A DNA stretch of 64,000 nucleotides from Stenogyne calaminthoides (GCA_037126765.1 JBBCBC010000019.1:28914222-28978221), one strand, 5' to 3'. Shown: positions 11,290 to 24,294, numbered from the stretch's first letter. A program made the numbers and translations. The notes: generated from the letters alone by a model not told the origin.

Positions 11290-14200
11290 CACATACACGT
11301 AAAAATTGCTAAGGCACCCGTAGTAGTAAATGTGTATGTTGATGTTTATGGAAGACAAATTAGCCACTCTAAAGTGATTAGAGTTGTCGAGCAAATTTGG
11401 ATTCCGAAGGTACATCTAACCTTGTAGGACCCTACACAAATTGGGTACCTAAGAATTGATCTGCTTTTTCAGAGGAAAACAAGGGCACTAAGTCGATTAA
11501 AGATCACATAAAGACTCGATGAGCATAGATGAAAAAGGCCCCCGATGTATGGTATCTTGACAAAGGATGTTCAAGACATATGACAGATTCAAGAAGATAC
11601 TCAAAGACTATGTTGAACAAAGAGGCCCACAGATCACTTTTTTTGAGATAACTCGAAGGGATGGTGAAGGATATGGAACTTTGGAAATCGACTCGATTCA
11701 TATCCATGGTGTTTCATATGTATCCGGATTGAAGCATAACCCGCTTTCAATTAGCCAATTACGTGATAAGGGTTTTAATGTTGAGTTCTCTAAGAACTTA
11801 TGTTTTGTGAAAGATGATACATCACGAAAGTATTCTTGACCGGGTACAAGAAAGGGAATGTGTATCTTGTTGATTGGAGTTCAACTCCTAAAGATACATG
11901 TTTAGTTGCTAAAAGTTCCACAGATACTAGTTGGTTATGGCATAAAAGAATGAATCACCTAAATTTCAAAACCCCGAACAAGATTGCAAGATTAGCTCTT
12001 GTAAGAGGGTTGCCTAATGAAGTGTTCAAGAAGGAACATATTTGTGATGTGTGCGAGAAAAGGAAAACAAATAAGAGCATCATTTAAAAGCAAAGTAGAT
12101 GTTTCTCTTGATGAATACTTCGCCATCGTGATATGGATCTTTTGGTCCTATAACACCAAAGGAGCACTAATGGAAGGAAATACACATTGGTAGTAGTTGA
12201 TGACTACTCAAGATATACTTGGGTCATATTCTTACTTTCGAAGAAAGAGACTCGAATAAAGTCTGCAGAGTTTCTTGAAAAGGCTCACTATTGAGAAAAA
12301 ATCGAGTGTGGTCAAAATCGGATCCGACGAGGAAACCGAATTTATTAATCATATCATATCGATCGATTATTGTGCGAAGAAATGGAATTTCACATGAAAC
12401 ATCACCGCAAGGACCCCTCAACAAAATGGTGTTCTTTGAAAGAAGGAACATGACTCGAAAAGCCGCAAGGACAATGATTCTTTGTTTATATTCCTAAAAG
12501 GTTTTGGGTTGAAGTTTGCCAACATCGCATGCTACTCTCGAACATATCCATGCTTGACCAAGAGTCAAGGCAAAACACCCTATGAGCTTTGGAATGAAAT
12601 GAAGCCTCTTGTTTCTTTCTTTCTTTTTCGTGTGTTTGGTTACAAGTGTTTCATACACAATAATGGTAAAGATCATTGAAAACATTTGATAGTAAAGTCG
12701 ATGAAGGAATATTCTTAGGATATTCGAAGTCGATAAAAGCTTTCGAGTTTACAACCAGAAGACTTTATTGTGGAGGAAACACCTCATGTTGTTTTTGATG
12801 AATCTACTTGTGTTCGGAAGAAACATGAACATGATGCAGATGAACCGACTAAGAGATCACCAGATTAAGCCCAAAATGAAAGATAAATCATCCATTGAAC
12901 ACGAAAAAGAAGTCACCACATCCTATGATTGGGTGACTCGGACTCAGATAAAAGAAGTTCGCGATGGAACTCGTGATGGTGAGACTCAGAAAACCAACAC
13001 TCCAAAGGTGACCAATCCAATGCAGACACCGCCTGCACTCGTATGTGTGATGCTAATGAAGATGTGGTCACAAATGAGGCAAATTCTCGAATCTATCAAC
13101 CAAAGGGGAACAAATGTCTCGACAATGTTCTCAATAGAATTTCCCCGAGGAAGATGATTCTCTTTCTCATTTTCTATTGTTCCCTCGAAGTTTATTTAAT
13201 TAACCTAACCTAACATTTCAAATGTTGAGGATACTTTGTTGTAGGGAACATCAAGAAGGAAATGGTTAGATAGTCATCCTACAAGCCGATTGTGGGTGAT
13301 CTAACCGATGGTGTTAAAACAAGAAGGTTCCATGGTGAGAGTGCACTATTCTCGCCGCTTCCTATCGGAGAAAAGAACCTCGCCGAGATTGGTGAAAGCT
13401 CTACAAGATTCTCATTGGATTATCACTATGCAAGATGAAATAATCAATTCTCAAGGAATGAAGTATGGAAGCTAGTAGATAGACCCGAAAAGGCACAATG
13501 TCATTGGAACCAAGTGGGCTTTCAAGAATAAAAGAGATGAAAACAACAACATTGTAAGAAACAAGGCAAGGCTAGTTGCACAAGGTTATTCCCAAGAAGA
13601 AGGCTTGGATTATGATGAAACCTTTGCACCTGTTGCAAAGACTAGAAGCCATCGATTGTTTCTTGCATATGTTGCCCACATGAAGTTCACACCTATCAAA
13701 TGGATGTGAAAAGTGCATTTCTGAATCGGTGTGCTTAAAGAAGAGGTTTATGTGGAACAACCTCTCCTGGTTTCAAAGAGAATGACCAAGTTTACGGTGC
13801 TCGTAAAAGCTTTGTATGGTCTCAAACAAGCACCCGAGCATGGTATGATACTCTTTCTCGGTTTCTTCTTGACCATGGTTTTGTCAAAAATCGTTGATAG
13901 AACTCGTTCGGATAGAAGATGGGGAAGATATCTTACTAGTTCGAGATATATGTCGATGACATCATTTTTGATTCTCAAACCATCAGCTGTGTGAAAAGTT
14001 TTCAACACTGATGAAAGGCAAGTTTGAGATGTCAATGATGGGAGAGATGAATTTCTTTCTAGGTCTTCAAGTGAAACAATCAAAGGAAGGAATATTCATC
14101 AACCAGGCAAAGTACACCAGAGATCTGATTGCCAAATATGGTGTACAGAATTGCAATGCAGTTAGGATTCCTATGAATACTAACTACAAGATGGATCCTG

Positions 14201-14900
14201 ATTCTGAAGGCAAATCAGTAAGCCATACTGATTATAGAGGAATCATTGGATCATTGCTCTATCTCACAGCAAGTAGGCCTGATATAACATTTGCTGTTGG
14301 GATATGTGCAAGATACCAAGCTAATCCTAAGGCTAGTCACATGGAGGCTGCCAAAAAGATACTGAAGTATCTTAAGGGCACAGTGAATAGAGGATTATGG
14401 TATCCAGCTGATGATAACCTTGAATTAACCGTTACTCGATCTTCGATTATGGAGGTTGCAGATTGATTGACGAAGTCCACTACAGAACTTGTCAATTTCT
14501 AGGAAGTAAGTCGATATCTTGGTTTTCGAAGAAATGACCTCAAGAGTAACCAAGATTATCTTCTTTTGAATACATGGTCGCAGGAAGTCAAGGTTGTTGT
14601 GCTTTCAGATTCTTTGGCTCAGACAACAATTAAGGGATTATAAAGTTGTAGCCAATGAAGTACCAATATTTTGTGACAATAATAGTGTCATTGCTATTTC
14701 ACAAAATCCCAGATTGCACACCGTATGCAAGCATGTGGATATCGACATCACTTCATCGAGATCATGTCGAGAAGAAGGACATAAGGATGGAGAAAATTCA
14801 TACCGATAAGCAGAGAGAGCTGATATCTTGACTAAACCTTTGGTCAATCAAGATTTCGAACTTTCGATTGAATTAGGGATGTTAGATCCGTGTGTTTAGA
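11290..14900 (+). pseudogene. E1 pol: protease, integrase, reverse transcriptase, RNase H (frame-broken)
   Basis: Domains in order. Aspartic protease, LDKGCSRHMT at about 11556-11585; the catalytic D-S-G reads D-K-G. GAG_pre-integrase and HHCC zinc region, WLWHKRMNHLNF and CDVC, at about 11930-12050. Integrase core in fragments, 12100-12790. RVT_2, NKARLVAQGYSQEEGLDYDE at about 13560-13620, catalytic YVDD at 13949-13960, and an intact stretch 14011-14466. Copia RNase H, PIFCDNNSVIAISQNP near 14660 and ADILTKPL near 14820. The enzymes mature the polyprotein, copy RNA into DNA and integrate it. The frame shifts many times, yet the 14011-14466 block is uninterrupted and retains its CAG/CTG codons. 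Confidence 0.88.
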
Positions 14901-15402
14901 GTAAAAATCAAAAAAATTGAAGGTTTTCGGATGCATGAAGTTTTCTTAAGAACTCTACCGGTAAGCTTAGATAAAATGGAAATATTGAATCGAGTCTCGT
15001 GAAACTCGATTCTTCAAGGTCGTCAAGATCAAGAAGATATCTTGAACCATTCAAGATTTCAATATCATAATTGACATTTTATCAAGGTCAGTACTCAGTA
15101 AGACTGATAGAGGGAAATTAGTCTGAAGAAGTAATGACTCATGCGACTCATTTATTGCTTAAGTGAAACTCAAAGAATCATTCGCAATAAATACAAAACA
15201 CCGAGGAATTTTTTTTGGCGGGATCGTTTTAAATTCCGAAGAAGGTTAACAGTCATTTAATGCTCTGTTACATTAATGACCAATGAGGATGTTTTGGCGG
15301 CTTACTTTTCGGAGATCGTTGGTTCGTATACCCAATTAATCGGAGATTAATCTCAATCGTTGCTTTTCACCTAACCAACGTGATTCCCCACGATCTCGAA
15401 GC

Positions 15403-15411
15403 TATTTATAA
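15403..15411 (+). promoter_or_regulatory. TATA box upstream of the E1 3' ORF
   Basis: TATTTATAA lies 125 bp before the ATG at 15536. It is followed by a leader rich in C and A with CCTAAACCCTAAAATC and CTTCAATCAATCTCTAAA. This is the layout of an ordinary plant gene promoter and 5' UTR and is separate from the LTR promoter. Confidence 0.55.
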
Positions 15412-15535
15412 CCCAATAAGCCATTCAAGCCAAAATTTTATCAAACCCTTCGTTCCCAAATCCTCTGCAAATAAATCCCCCTTGCCCAGAAAATCCTAAA
15501 CCCTAAAATCTTCATTTCTTCAATCAATCTCTAAA

Positions 15536-17860
15536 ATGGCCCCAACCTTGTTCGAGAGATTAACCGAAACCAACAAGCCTTGGTACGAGTTCGTTGTCTC
15601 TCTCGATAGCACAACCAACTCAAAGCCAGAAGAGGAAGCTCTGCATATGATTCGACTGGCTAAACTCACCCATCTAGTCGCAAGCCGACCAGACCAAGAG
15701 TTCACAAAAGAGGTAATCGAATTCATCTGTAACTTGAGGATAGATGAAGAGGATGGTATGCAATCTTCGATTACCGTCTCACACTTAGAGCATTTGTCCA
15801 AATACATCGATTTTGAGAGGGAATTATATATTATTCCGAATATTTTAAATGATGTTTTTGAGCTCTGTGATAGAGGAGAGGATCCTGCGATGTATATGTT
15901 GGGTAGAGAGCAGGAGTATTTAGATAGGATTGCTGAGAATCCTGTGAAATTTGAGGCAACACTGCATAAAAGGCACTTGAAGCCACAATATCGAGTTTTG
16001 ATGGATATTGTGAGCAAGAGCATCATGAGCCTTCTTGGGGAGTTTTGAGCGGATCAAGACTCGGCTCATTGATGGCGGCGATCGAGGCCTCACCCACCAT
16101 ATGGAAAAGGAGACTTCTGGTGCTGATCAACCTGAAATTGGTCAACCTCAGACTGAAGCTAGCACTCTTCAGGTACCTTTTGGCACTATTAACAATTATG
16201 CCAAAGTTACTGAAAGTTCTATCTTTAATTCTCAATTGTCTCGATAAAATGATCGAGGCTCGCTTGGAGACCGGAGCTCGAGATGAAAGTCAAGCTCAGA
16301 TGATCAATCAAAGACTGAAGTCTGCGTAGGTTCCCGAAATTGATCTCACTCCTTGATGGAGAAACTTGAGAAGGTTGAGCCAATGATGATCAAGATTGCT
16401 CGATGGAAGAAAACATTGGCCAACCAAGCTCAAGATGGAAAGTCTTAGTCGACTCTTCGAGAGCTAGTGCTAATCCAAAACACTCGACCTCACAGATGAC
16501 CTCCATGGAAGATAAGTTTGAATGAAAAGTTTGGAGAGTCAAGGCCGAGCTCGATCTTTCAAATGAAACAGAAGCATCGGTGAGTCAACAAAGATTTCTA
16601 GAGGTGAAATTGGCAGAGAGGAATGAAGTGATGATCAAATCTGTTGCTGAGGAAATGAGCTCATTGCTCATGACCAAGATGACAGAGATGTTTAAGAAGC
16701 ACTCTCCGCCGGGTTGCCCATATGTCCGAAGAATTTTCCGTGGCTAAGAACCACATCGTGAGGTCGAAGATGAGCAAGATCACCTAGCGTAAGAGGTTCA
16801 TTTGTGTGAACAAAGAGCAATATCACATGGACACAAAGACTTCTCCGGACTTCTTCCAAATTACGGTGCCAAGAAGGGGAAAAGACCAAATGAGGACCTC
16901 GTAAGTTATTGGCACGTGCTTTGGAGAAAAAGGCTCCGTAAAGATGTTTGAAATGTATAACCTAGCTAAAGCCTTAAAAAGAAGTCGGCTAATGACAAGA
17001 TGAAGTTCGCCAGTGGAGAAGTTTATCTACACTCGAAGTTTCGAGCAAACCATGCTTGATGTTGCAAGAGAGAAACCGAAAAGCTAGAGCTAAGGTTGGA
17101 ACAAGCCGATCATTTCTTTGAATTGCTTATGAAGAGGAAAGCCTTGGGCGTTGTTCAACCTGAAAGCAAGCGTGCAAAGGCTACTAAGCCAATCCAGAGA
17201 AAGCTGATTCTGGATGATGAAGAAACGGAAGAATCTGAGTCTCAACCTTAGAAGAAAGTCTTCAATACGAGGAATGCTCTAAAGACACTCCAGGTAGAAC
17301 AGACTAAGAAAGTCAGCCGCCTACCCTCAAAAAGCGTTCGTGATAAGAAAGAAGATGAAGAGGAGCTGAAGGCGAAGGAGTGGATTCAAGAAGTTTGCGA
17401 GCAAAAGGAGAGAGACATCAAAAGCACTGAAGTGGCCCCACGTTGATAAATGGATGCCTATCAAACTCAACGATATGTGGGAAGAGGTCAAGAGAACCTT
17501 CTGGTTCTATTATGATGTGCTCAGGGAGTGGAGAGGGGAAAGCTCAGATCAGAATGAAGCATTCATTGAATATCTCCTAACCTTCTATCCAAAATATCTC
17601 CAAAGCTGGATTAACCTTGCGGATGAAGGAGAGGTGCAGATAGTAGCCCCCGGTCCATATTCCTATCCTCCTCCAAGACTTGGTAATGGCTTGGTGAATG
17701 AGAAGGTCATTACTCAAGAAATTGCTCAAGATCTTTGGGTCATTGGGTTTAACAGAAAAAATCCGATATCATCAAGGAGAGAAATGAGCTGAAGAAGAGA
17801 TTTTTCGGAATGTTTGACCTGGAGGTGCCCGCTGATGAAGTTGAAGAAGTAGCAAACTGA
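15536..17860 (+). pseudogene. E1 extra 3' ORF (unknown product, env-position ORF)
   Basis: A long gene between RNase H and the polypurine tract, where SIRE-lineage elements carry an 'env-like' ORF. The opening frame, 15536-16048, is intact and begins MAPTLFERLTETNKPWYEF. It contains a segment HLKPQYRVLMDIVSKSIM near its end that matches E2 (MLKRKYRLLFDILSKTIM at about 32923-32980). Coding-like text continues in shifted frames: a glutamate/lysine-rich, probably coiled-coil middle, then 17454-17792 with DMWEEVKRTFWFYYDVL. It ends EVEEVAN plus stop at 17858-17860. I see no signal peptide or clear transmembrane segment in the intact parts, so an envelope role is unproven. Start chosen for ATGGCC context and the upstream TATA and leader. 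Confidence 0.6.
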
Positions 17861-18315
17861 AGAGCAGAAGACTGAAGAGCCAAATCAAGACTGAAGACTG
17901 AAGACTCGGAAGATTCTGTAATCTTTAAATTTTTGTCTTTTTGATTTTGTTGATAAACTCATTGTAATCTGTAACTCAAACCAATCATCAATGAAGATTT
18001 ATCATTTATGCTCAAAAGATAATATCTCATTATCTTATTTACATGTCTTTTATATTTGATATGCCCGAATGAATGTCTCTCGAATCAACTTTTTAAGTAT
18101 TTGGTGATGAACTATTTAAGAAGATTCATTACTGAAGAAATTGTTGAAAGAATAATTGTTGGGAGACTCTCTGTAATTGTTGGGAGATTCTCTGATTCAT
18201 AGTATTGGGAGACTCATTATTTAAGAGGGAAAATTATAACCAATCTTGTAATAGGATAAACTGAAACCTGAGCTTAGGTTATATGTTTGTAACAAGATAG
18301 GTTTTGGCATCATCA

Positions 18316-18327
18316 AAAAGGGGGAAA
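18316..18327 (+). other. Polypurine tract of E1
   Basis: AAAAAGGGGGAAA-type purine run ending directly before the 3' LTR start TGTTGGGAG. It primes plus-strand DNA synthesis. Confidence 0.85.
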
Positions 18328-18328
18328 T

Positions 18329-20414
18329 TGTTGGGAGATGAATTTAATAAAAGATATATGATTTTGATTAAGATCCCAAAACCCCCGAAAATATGACATG
18401 TTCGAATGATCTTGATAGTTGAGTCGATTTCAGCTTTTTAGTATTCGGGATGTTATCTCGCAAAATGTATAGTCAAGCAGATATAGATCGAGATAGATTC
18501 TCAAGACTCAAGAACTCAAGATATGTTTCAAGAAACCGGTTTCAAGATGAAATCAAGTTTCAAGACTCAAGAAGAAATCGAGAATCAAGACTCGAGAGAA
18601 ACCGAGATATCAAGACTCAAGATGATATCGAGGAATCAAGACTCAAAGATGAAGATTCAAATATATCACCAAGATATCTATAAAGACTCGTAAGACTCAA
18701 GACTCAAGACGCCAAGACTCGAGAAGACCAAGACTCGTAGACCTCAAGACTCAGACTAAGACGCAAGATCAAGATCAAGATCAAGAATATCAAGGCACAA
18801 AGAATTATCAAGACTCAAGAATGTCTTGAATGCTCAAGATAAAACTCAATGTTCCGAGGCAATCAATATATCTATCTAAAGGATGCAATCTTCGAGAAGA
18901 TCGCGATTCCTTAGAAAATAGATATTTGCCAAGACATTCAAATGCAGACAAAAGGAACTAAGTCAGAAGTGTTGTTAAGGTTATATCAACTCAGAGTTTG
19001 TAACCAAAAGAGCCGTTGAAGGTGTCTACCTTTAACTGGAGACAAAAGTCAAAAAGAGGAAGACAACATCAGATTATATATCGACAATCGACAAATGATG
19101 TGTCGCAGAAAAAAAGATGTCGATGTACAAAAGTTCCGCATCGCGCAAAAAGTGAAGACCGGCTACATGAAAGGCTATTGCCTAAAACGTGTTAGGGAGT
19201 TTCAAACCCTAAATATAGTCGTTCCTCACACACCATAAGAGGAAACTCACGAAGTTATCTCTCCAACGGATAGTTTTCAAGAGTGGCCTTGGTGTATGCC
19301 TATAAATACTGGTGACCCTTTACATTGTAAGGTTACGGGAAATTTATACGCAACTCAAGAGCTCAAACTTATTATCGCAAGTTGAAGCACTCGAAAAACT
19401 TAGAATTTCCCAAGTGCTTTTATATTGAAGAGAGCTCACCATACTAAGCCTAGCTTGATAAGAATTATCCAAAGCTTAGTCGAGATATCCTAACCCTTTG
19501 CATTGTACTTCATTGTAAAGGATATCTCATCCTATTTGGAAACCAACCGAGAAACCCCAAACCCTTGAGAAGGTAGTTGGAGTGTGTTTGTTGGTGAGAA
19601 GAGTTGTAAAGAGTTAGTAAACTACGCGGAGTAGTCAGAAAACTCTAGAGGAGAAGTTAGTAAGCTCATGGGGTAGTCCAAAAGCTTGTTTGTCTTTGAG
19701 TAAGTAAACTACGGAGGTAGTCGAAAAGCTCAAGGTCGGGTTGAGTAAGTAAACTACGTGGAGTAGTCGTAAAGCTCGGTACGAAGTTGAGTAAGTAAAC
19801 TACGCGAGGTAGTCGAAAAGCTCGAAGTGATTAGTGAATTTCTCGAGGATCGAGAGAGAGTGGACGTAGGAGCTTGAGTCTCTGAACCACTATAATTGTT
19901 GTGTTGTTTATTGCTTTCCTTATCTGTGCTTAACTATTGCATTGACTTGATTTTGAAAGCATATTTTTCACTGATATTCAGTTGGAATCAATCCACTGAA
20001 GTTGCATGTAATTGAATCACAGCTTAATCACTATTTCATAAAGGGAAGGTTTTCAGCAAAGCTTAAAACGAGTATAAACTAAAGGGCCAACCATTCCGCA
20101 CATCTGAGTAGCTAGAACAGATAGTTACCAAACTGAACTCTCTTATGAGGATTCAGTAAGTTAGTTATCTGATCCAAGCAACTCAGGATCTCTGACACTC
20201 AAGACTCAGTTGGGATTATCTCGAGGTATCTCGAAGCATCTCGGGATCACTGCCTCTCGATGGACTTTGACTCGAGAGCGATCTGTCTTCTCGGGACCTA
20301 ATCTTCAGGATTATCTGACCCAAGCTGACCTCAGTAAGAAAAAGTTTTAAAAACACTGAACACGTGTATTCCCCCCCCATACACGTGTAAGACTCGTTTG
20401 CACCGGGACCAATA
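18329..20414 (+). repeat. 3' LTR of copia E1
   Basis: Aligns along its length to 6834-8925. It ends ACCAATA instead of ACCAACA, so the canonical terminal CA is TA. The GAAAT duplication directly after 20414 confirms the boundary. Differences from the 5' LTR cluster at CAG/CTG positions. Confidence 0.93.
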
Positions 20415-20829
20415 GAAATATTAGACGACATCGTTTCAGATCCATGTTTTAATTTACACTATGCCATTAATATTTTTTTAAAGAAAAATAGATATGACTT
20501 TTGAAATTGGAAAAAAGAAAAGTAAAACAATTGAGATGCATAACAGTATTTAAGTGATTATTTTATGGCAAGATCTTGTTTATATGCCCCAAGTGCACGA
20601 TGCACTGAAGACCCACTTTTATTTCTTTATGTATATTGAATATTAAACAAATTGTTTGTCCAAAAAAATATATTTAACAATTGCAATTAAAATAATAAAA
20701 AAAATTATTAATTATATTCTCCACAAATAAAATTAGAAATAGATAAAAGTAATGTCTAAAGTGGAATTGAAAATTTAATTTTTATTTCAAAAAAAAGTAA
20801 TCGATACTACTTGAATTAATAATTCTAGT
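20415..20829. other. Interior of hAT element right of E1
   Basis: Non-coding AT-rich DNA. It includes a motif AAGTGCACGATGCACT at about 20592, shared with several MITEs elsewhere in the window (near 47605, 50770, 60290, 63390). Confidence 0.5.
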
Positions 20830-21215
20830 TTCTATATTGGTGAAATTTTATTTTACGTATAAATTGGAAAAATAAAATAAAAAATGAGGACTCAAATTTT
20901 GTTCATAGCTTGAAACGTGTCGAAAAACCATGATATATAGCTAGATGAAAGCAAAACTAAAAAAATAAATAAATTCTTTATTTGGAGAAGATGGAATTGG
21001 GAAATAGAATCAACCGTGTGAAAATTTGTTATTGGGAGAGAAAGATTTGGTTAAAGGAATTGATAAATATAGATATGTTAGAATTATTTGAGAGATTTGG
21101 GGGATCTTAATTTGTTATATTAATATAATATAATTAATAAATACACCAATAATTTAAAATTGGTGATGTGGATTGCCAACTAAGCATTTGGGCTCTTCAT
21201 ATCAAAATTGTATAT
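20830..21215. repeat. Right inner inverted-repeat arm of hAT 5644-21789
   Basis: Mirror of 5882-6330. Between this arm and the GC-rich right end there is an extra about 390 bp (21216-21600) that is absent from the left side. Confidence 0.85.
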
Positions 21216-22734
21216 ATATAAACAAATAATATTTTCTAAATCCTAATTTATATACCATTCTCACCACATTTTTGTTTTTGGGTGATCCTATTGCTCTGTG
21301 TTTTTCATTTTTTTTCACTTTCTTTTTGGAGATTTCTTGTAATCTTGTCCCTGCCGTAGCCTGCTTCGAATATATTTTTTTTAATTTTTTGGCATCACTT
21401 TTTTCCTTCACTCTACAAATATTTAAGTTTGGAGTTTGGACTTGCTGACAGCATCGCACTATAGTCTTGATTGCAATTTATATATAATGGGCATTTTCAT
21501 TTATGGATGAACATAGAGATTATCGAATCTGTTATCAAACATGATACTGATCTTAGATTTTTTTTGTAAGTTAATATTAAAATTGTGAAATTTGGTTATA
21601 AAAAAAAAAAAAAAAAAGAGGTGGTGCGGGGATTTCCCAAATCCCCGCGGGGATGAAATTCCCCGGCGGGGTGGGGAATGGGGCCGATTTTTTCCCCGAA
21701 TGGTTCGCGGAGATTCACCACCCCCGGCCCGAATTTTGCGGGGACGGGGACGGGGAATTGTCCCCCGCCCCGCCCCATTGTCAAGCCTAGTTCCCATGAA
21801 CCAATGTTGTCATTGAGGATGTGAGACCTCAGATGACTTAAGCATGATTCTCAAATAGCCCTGGTCAAGGATTATCAAGAATGGGATATTGATGATGCAT
21901 TTGAGATTGGTGTGTGATCTGCATCATACACTTAGAGAGTGTAGTAGTTCTCACTTACTACGAGATACTAGGTACCTCATGATGGATGCACATATACCTT
22001 AGAGGGTATTGGTATACCCATCCGAGAAATCGTTTGATGTTACTCCACTTAAGTGTCTACGGATGTCTCGGTTAGTAGGAGCGATGTAATATTCCCTCTG
22101 GCTTGAGGTCGATGCTCACGACATGTATGGAGTGGTGAACTTTGACCATGACCGACGCTTGCACCCTTAATGGATAGATATGACATGGATTGGGTTCATC
22201 ACGAAGTGCATGTGCGTGGTAGTTGAGCCAATAAAATGATTCATTCCTCAATGTGGATTTAGAGAGAGTGCTCGTCTTCTCATACTAATTTGATCGTTAG
22301 TCATTGGTCAATGCACGTCAAGTTTGGACTTTGCGTCTAAATATGACAAACGTGATCAATTAGCGTAATGAGAAAATATGATTAAATTATTTGAATAGAC
22401 ACTTCATCATGTTGGGCATTCGCGAATGAAAGGATATTATCACAATAGCCCACGTATGTTACAGGTTGTTGCAAATACCTCGCAACGTACCTTATATATT
22501 GAGAATGTCTGATTTATTGACTAGGGTTCAATTAAGACCGTTAGTGTGACTAATCGCTCGGTATATAAGGGTTTATGGGTCACACAACAAGTAACTCCTA
22601 TTTACATATTATAGTTGGTTGATTAAATGTGAAATTGGATTTAATATTTAATTTATGGAGAATTGATAATAATTATATTTGGAATTAAGTGTTATTACTA
22701 TTTAATTAAATTGAATTTAATTAAATAGGAATCC

Positions 22735-24292
22735 TGTTGGGAAATTTATAGTTTTGATGAAAGTTCCAAAAACACATGTAATAGGACCAAATCATACATT
22801 GTTTGGTGATGATGTTTATATTACTCCGCTATATAGACCAGTTGATAATGATTGTATAGAACAACTGATGAAATAGATAGGTCACATATTGAGGGGGAAA
22901 CTCAATATGTATAGGTCAGATCTGAAGACTCAAAGGATGTAATTTGATATCCGAAAAGCCGAATGCAAGACAAGAATAAGATCGATCGATCCGATCTAGT
23001 CGATATCTCACCAAGTCATAAAGCTCAAACTCGGAATACTTGAAGATCGATGACTTCAAGATCGATCGGACGGAAGACCTACATCGGTAAAAGTCGCTAG
23101 TTGAAGCTAAGTCAACCGGCACCGTAAGACTCCATCGTAGACCGATCGCTTCGATCGATCAAAGTCACTCACCGTGAAAAAAATCGATGTTTCACCTAAT
23201 CATACGCCTATGATCCGAACAAGAAGAATGTCAACCTTAGTTGGAAAAACAAACACCGAAAAAATCGCGCCCATAACCAATAAGAACAAGACACGTATGA
23301 TCGGAGCCCGACACTTAAGGGATTTGATGTTTGCTTCTCTAACGGATATAAAATACAAGTTCACGTTTTTTCGGCCATGCCGCCTCAAGCACGCCACATC
23401 AATCCTCAAAACCTCACCTAATATAGCAAAATTCAAATTGCTCTCCAACGGCTCTTTGATTTCAAGGTCTATAAATATGGGATCACACTTCAGAGTGAAA
23501 CAACGGAAACGCTGAACAATCAAGAAGCTCAAGCTAATATCAGATTTCCGCACAAGAACACGAACAAGAAGATTAATTTTTATTAAGTGTTCATCCCATA
23601 AGTTCTTAGCATAGAAATCTTTTCATCTAGCTGTTAGGCTGCTTATACGCAAGAAAAGATTTCATAGTTGGAACCAAAACAATCTTACCCAAACCCCCAA
23701 GTTAGGTTAAGTTGTTTAGCAAGATTTCAGACTAGGGTTTCTAGTTCTGATCTCTGGGATCGGTTGAGTGTGAACTCCTTAAACATCTAGTTGGTGTACT
23801 GTGTTGGACTTACACATAAAACAAAGTCCAATTGGTTAAGTAGGTGCCCTTTGTGATAGGGAAGAGTGGACGTAGGACCGGTTTGTCCGAACCACTATAA
23901 ATCTTGTGTGCCTTTACCGCTTTGATTAACCGACACACAATCGCATACAACCTTTTAAAAAAGATACATATTCCAAATTGAGATCGGTTAGAACCAAGTT
24001 TCGATCTTATCAAACTTGACACTTCACCAACCGATTAAAAGATTAACTTTGAATCGATTTATCAAAACTGGTTTTTCACACGGGTAAAACTTAAGCTTCC
24101 GCACACATCAGTTAAACTGATAGTTACCGAACTGATCTGCCTTCAGGCGATCAGTAAGTTGGTTATCAGCCCAAACTGATTCACTCACACTCGATCAAAG
24201 TTAATCGCCTCACACCCGATTTGCACAAAAGTTTTCGAAGTCTATTCACCCTCCCTCTAGACTTCGCCCTCACAAAACCCGCTCGACCTACA
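22735..24292 (+). repeat. 5' LTR of copia E2
   Basis: Starts TGTTGGGAAATTTATAG and ends CCTACA. It contains a TATA box at 23470-23477 (TCTATAAATATGGG). Its partner is 35615-37172. Confidence 0.94.
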
Positions 24293-24294
24293 AG

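Larger units (their letters stand above)
6834..20414 (+). mobile_element. Copia LTR retrotransposon E1 (SIRE-like)
   Basis: 13.6 kb, flanked by perfect 5-bp target duplications GAAAT (6829-6833 and 20415-20419). Order: 5' LTR, Met-type primer site, gag, protease, integrase, reverse transcriptase, RNase H, extra 3' ORF, polypurine tract, 3' LTR. Integrase before RT makes it Ty1/copia. The long LTRs, RT text of the FEMSMMGEMNFFLGLQVKQ type, and a long ORF after pol point to the SIRE/Maximus lineage (inference). Every frame is broken as given, many breaks lying at CAG/CTG sites. The LTRs are otherwise nearly identical, suggesting a recent insertion. Confidence 0.95.
5644..21789. mobile_element. 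hAT non-autonomous element with GC-rich ends, split by copia element E1
   Basis: The left end TACGCTTGACA and the inverted right end TAGGCTTGACA differ at one base. The flanks carry a perfect 8-bp target duplication GTTCCCAT (5636-5643 and 21790-21797). Next to each end is a GC-rich block (about 5655-5820 and 21620-21780) of GGGGCGGGGA / TCCCCG repeats in mirrored orientation, typical of some plant hAT subterminal regions. Further in are mirrored arms (5882-6330 and 20830-21215). Without E1 the element is about 2.56 kb. There is no transposase. ORFs in the GC-rich blocks are shadows. Confidence 0.85.

Noticed and set aside
15536..16048. Calling the 3' ORF an envelope protein
   Set aside because: Position fits the SIRE env-like ORF, but no signal peptide or convincing membrane segment is visible.
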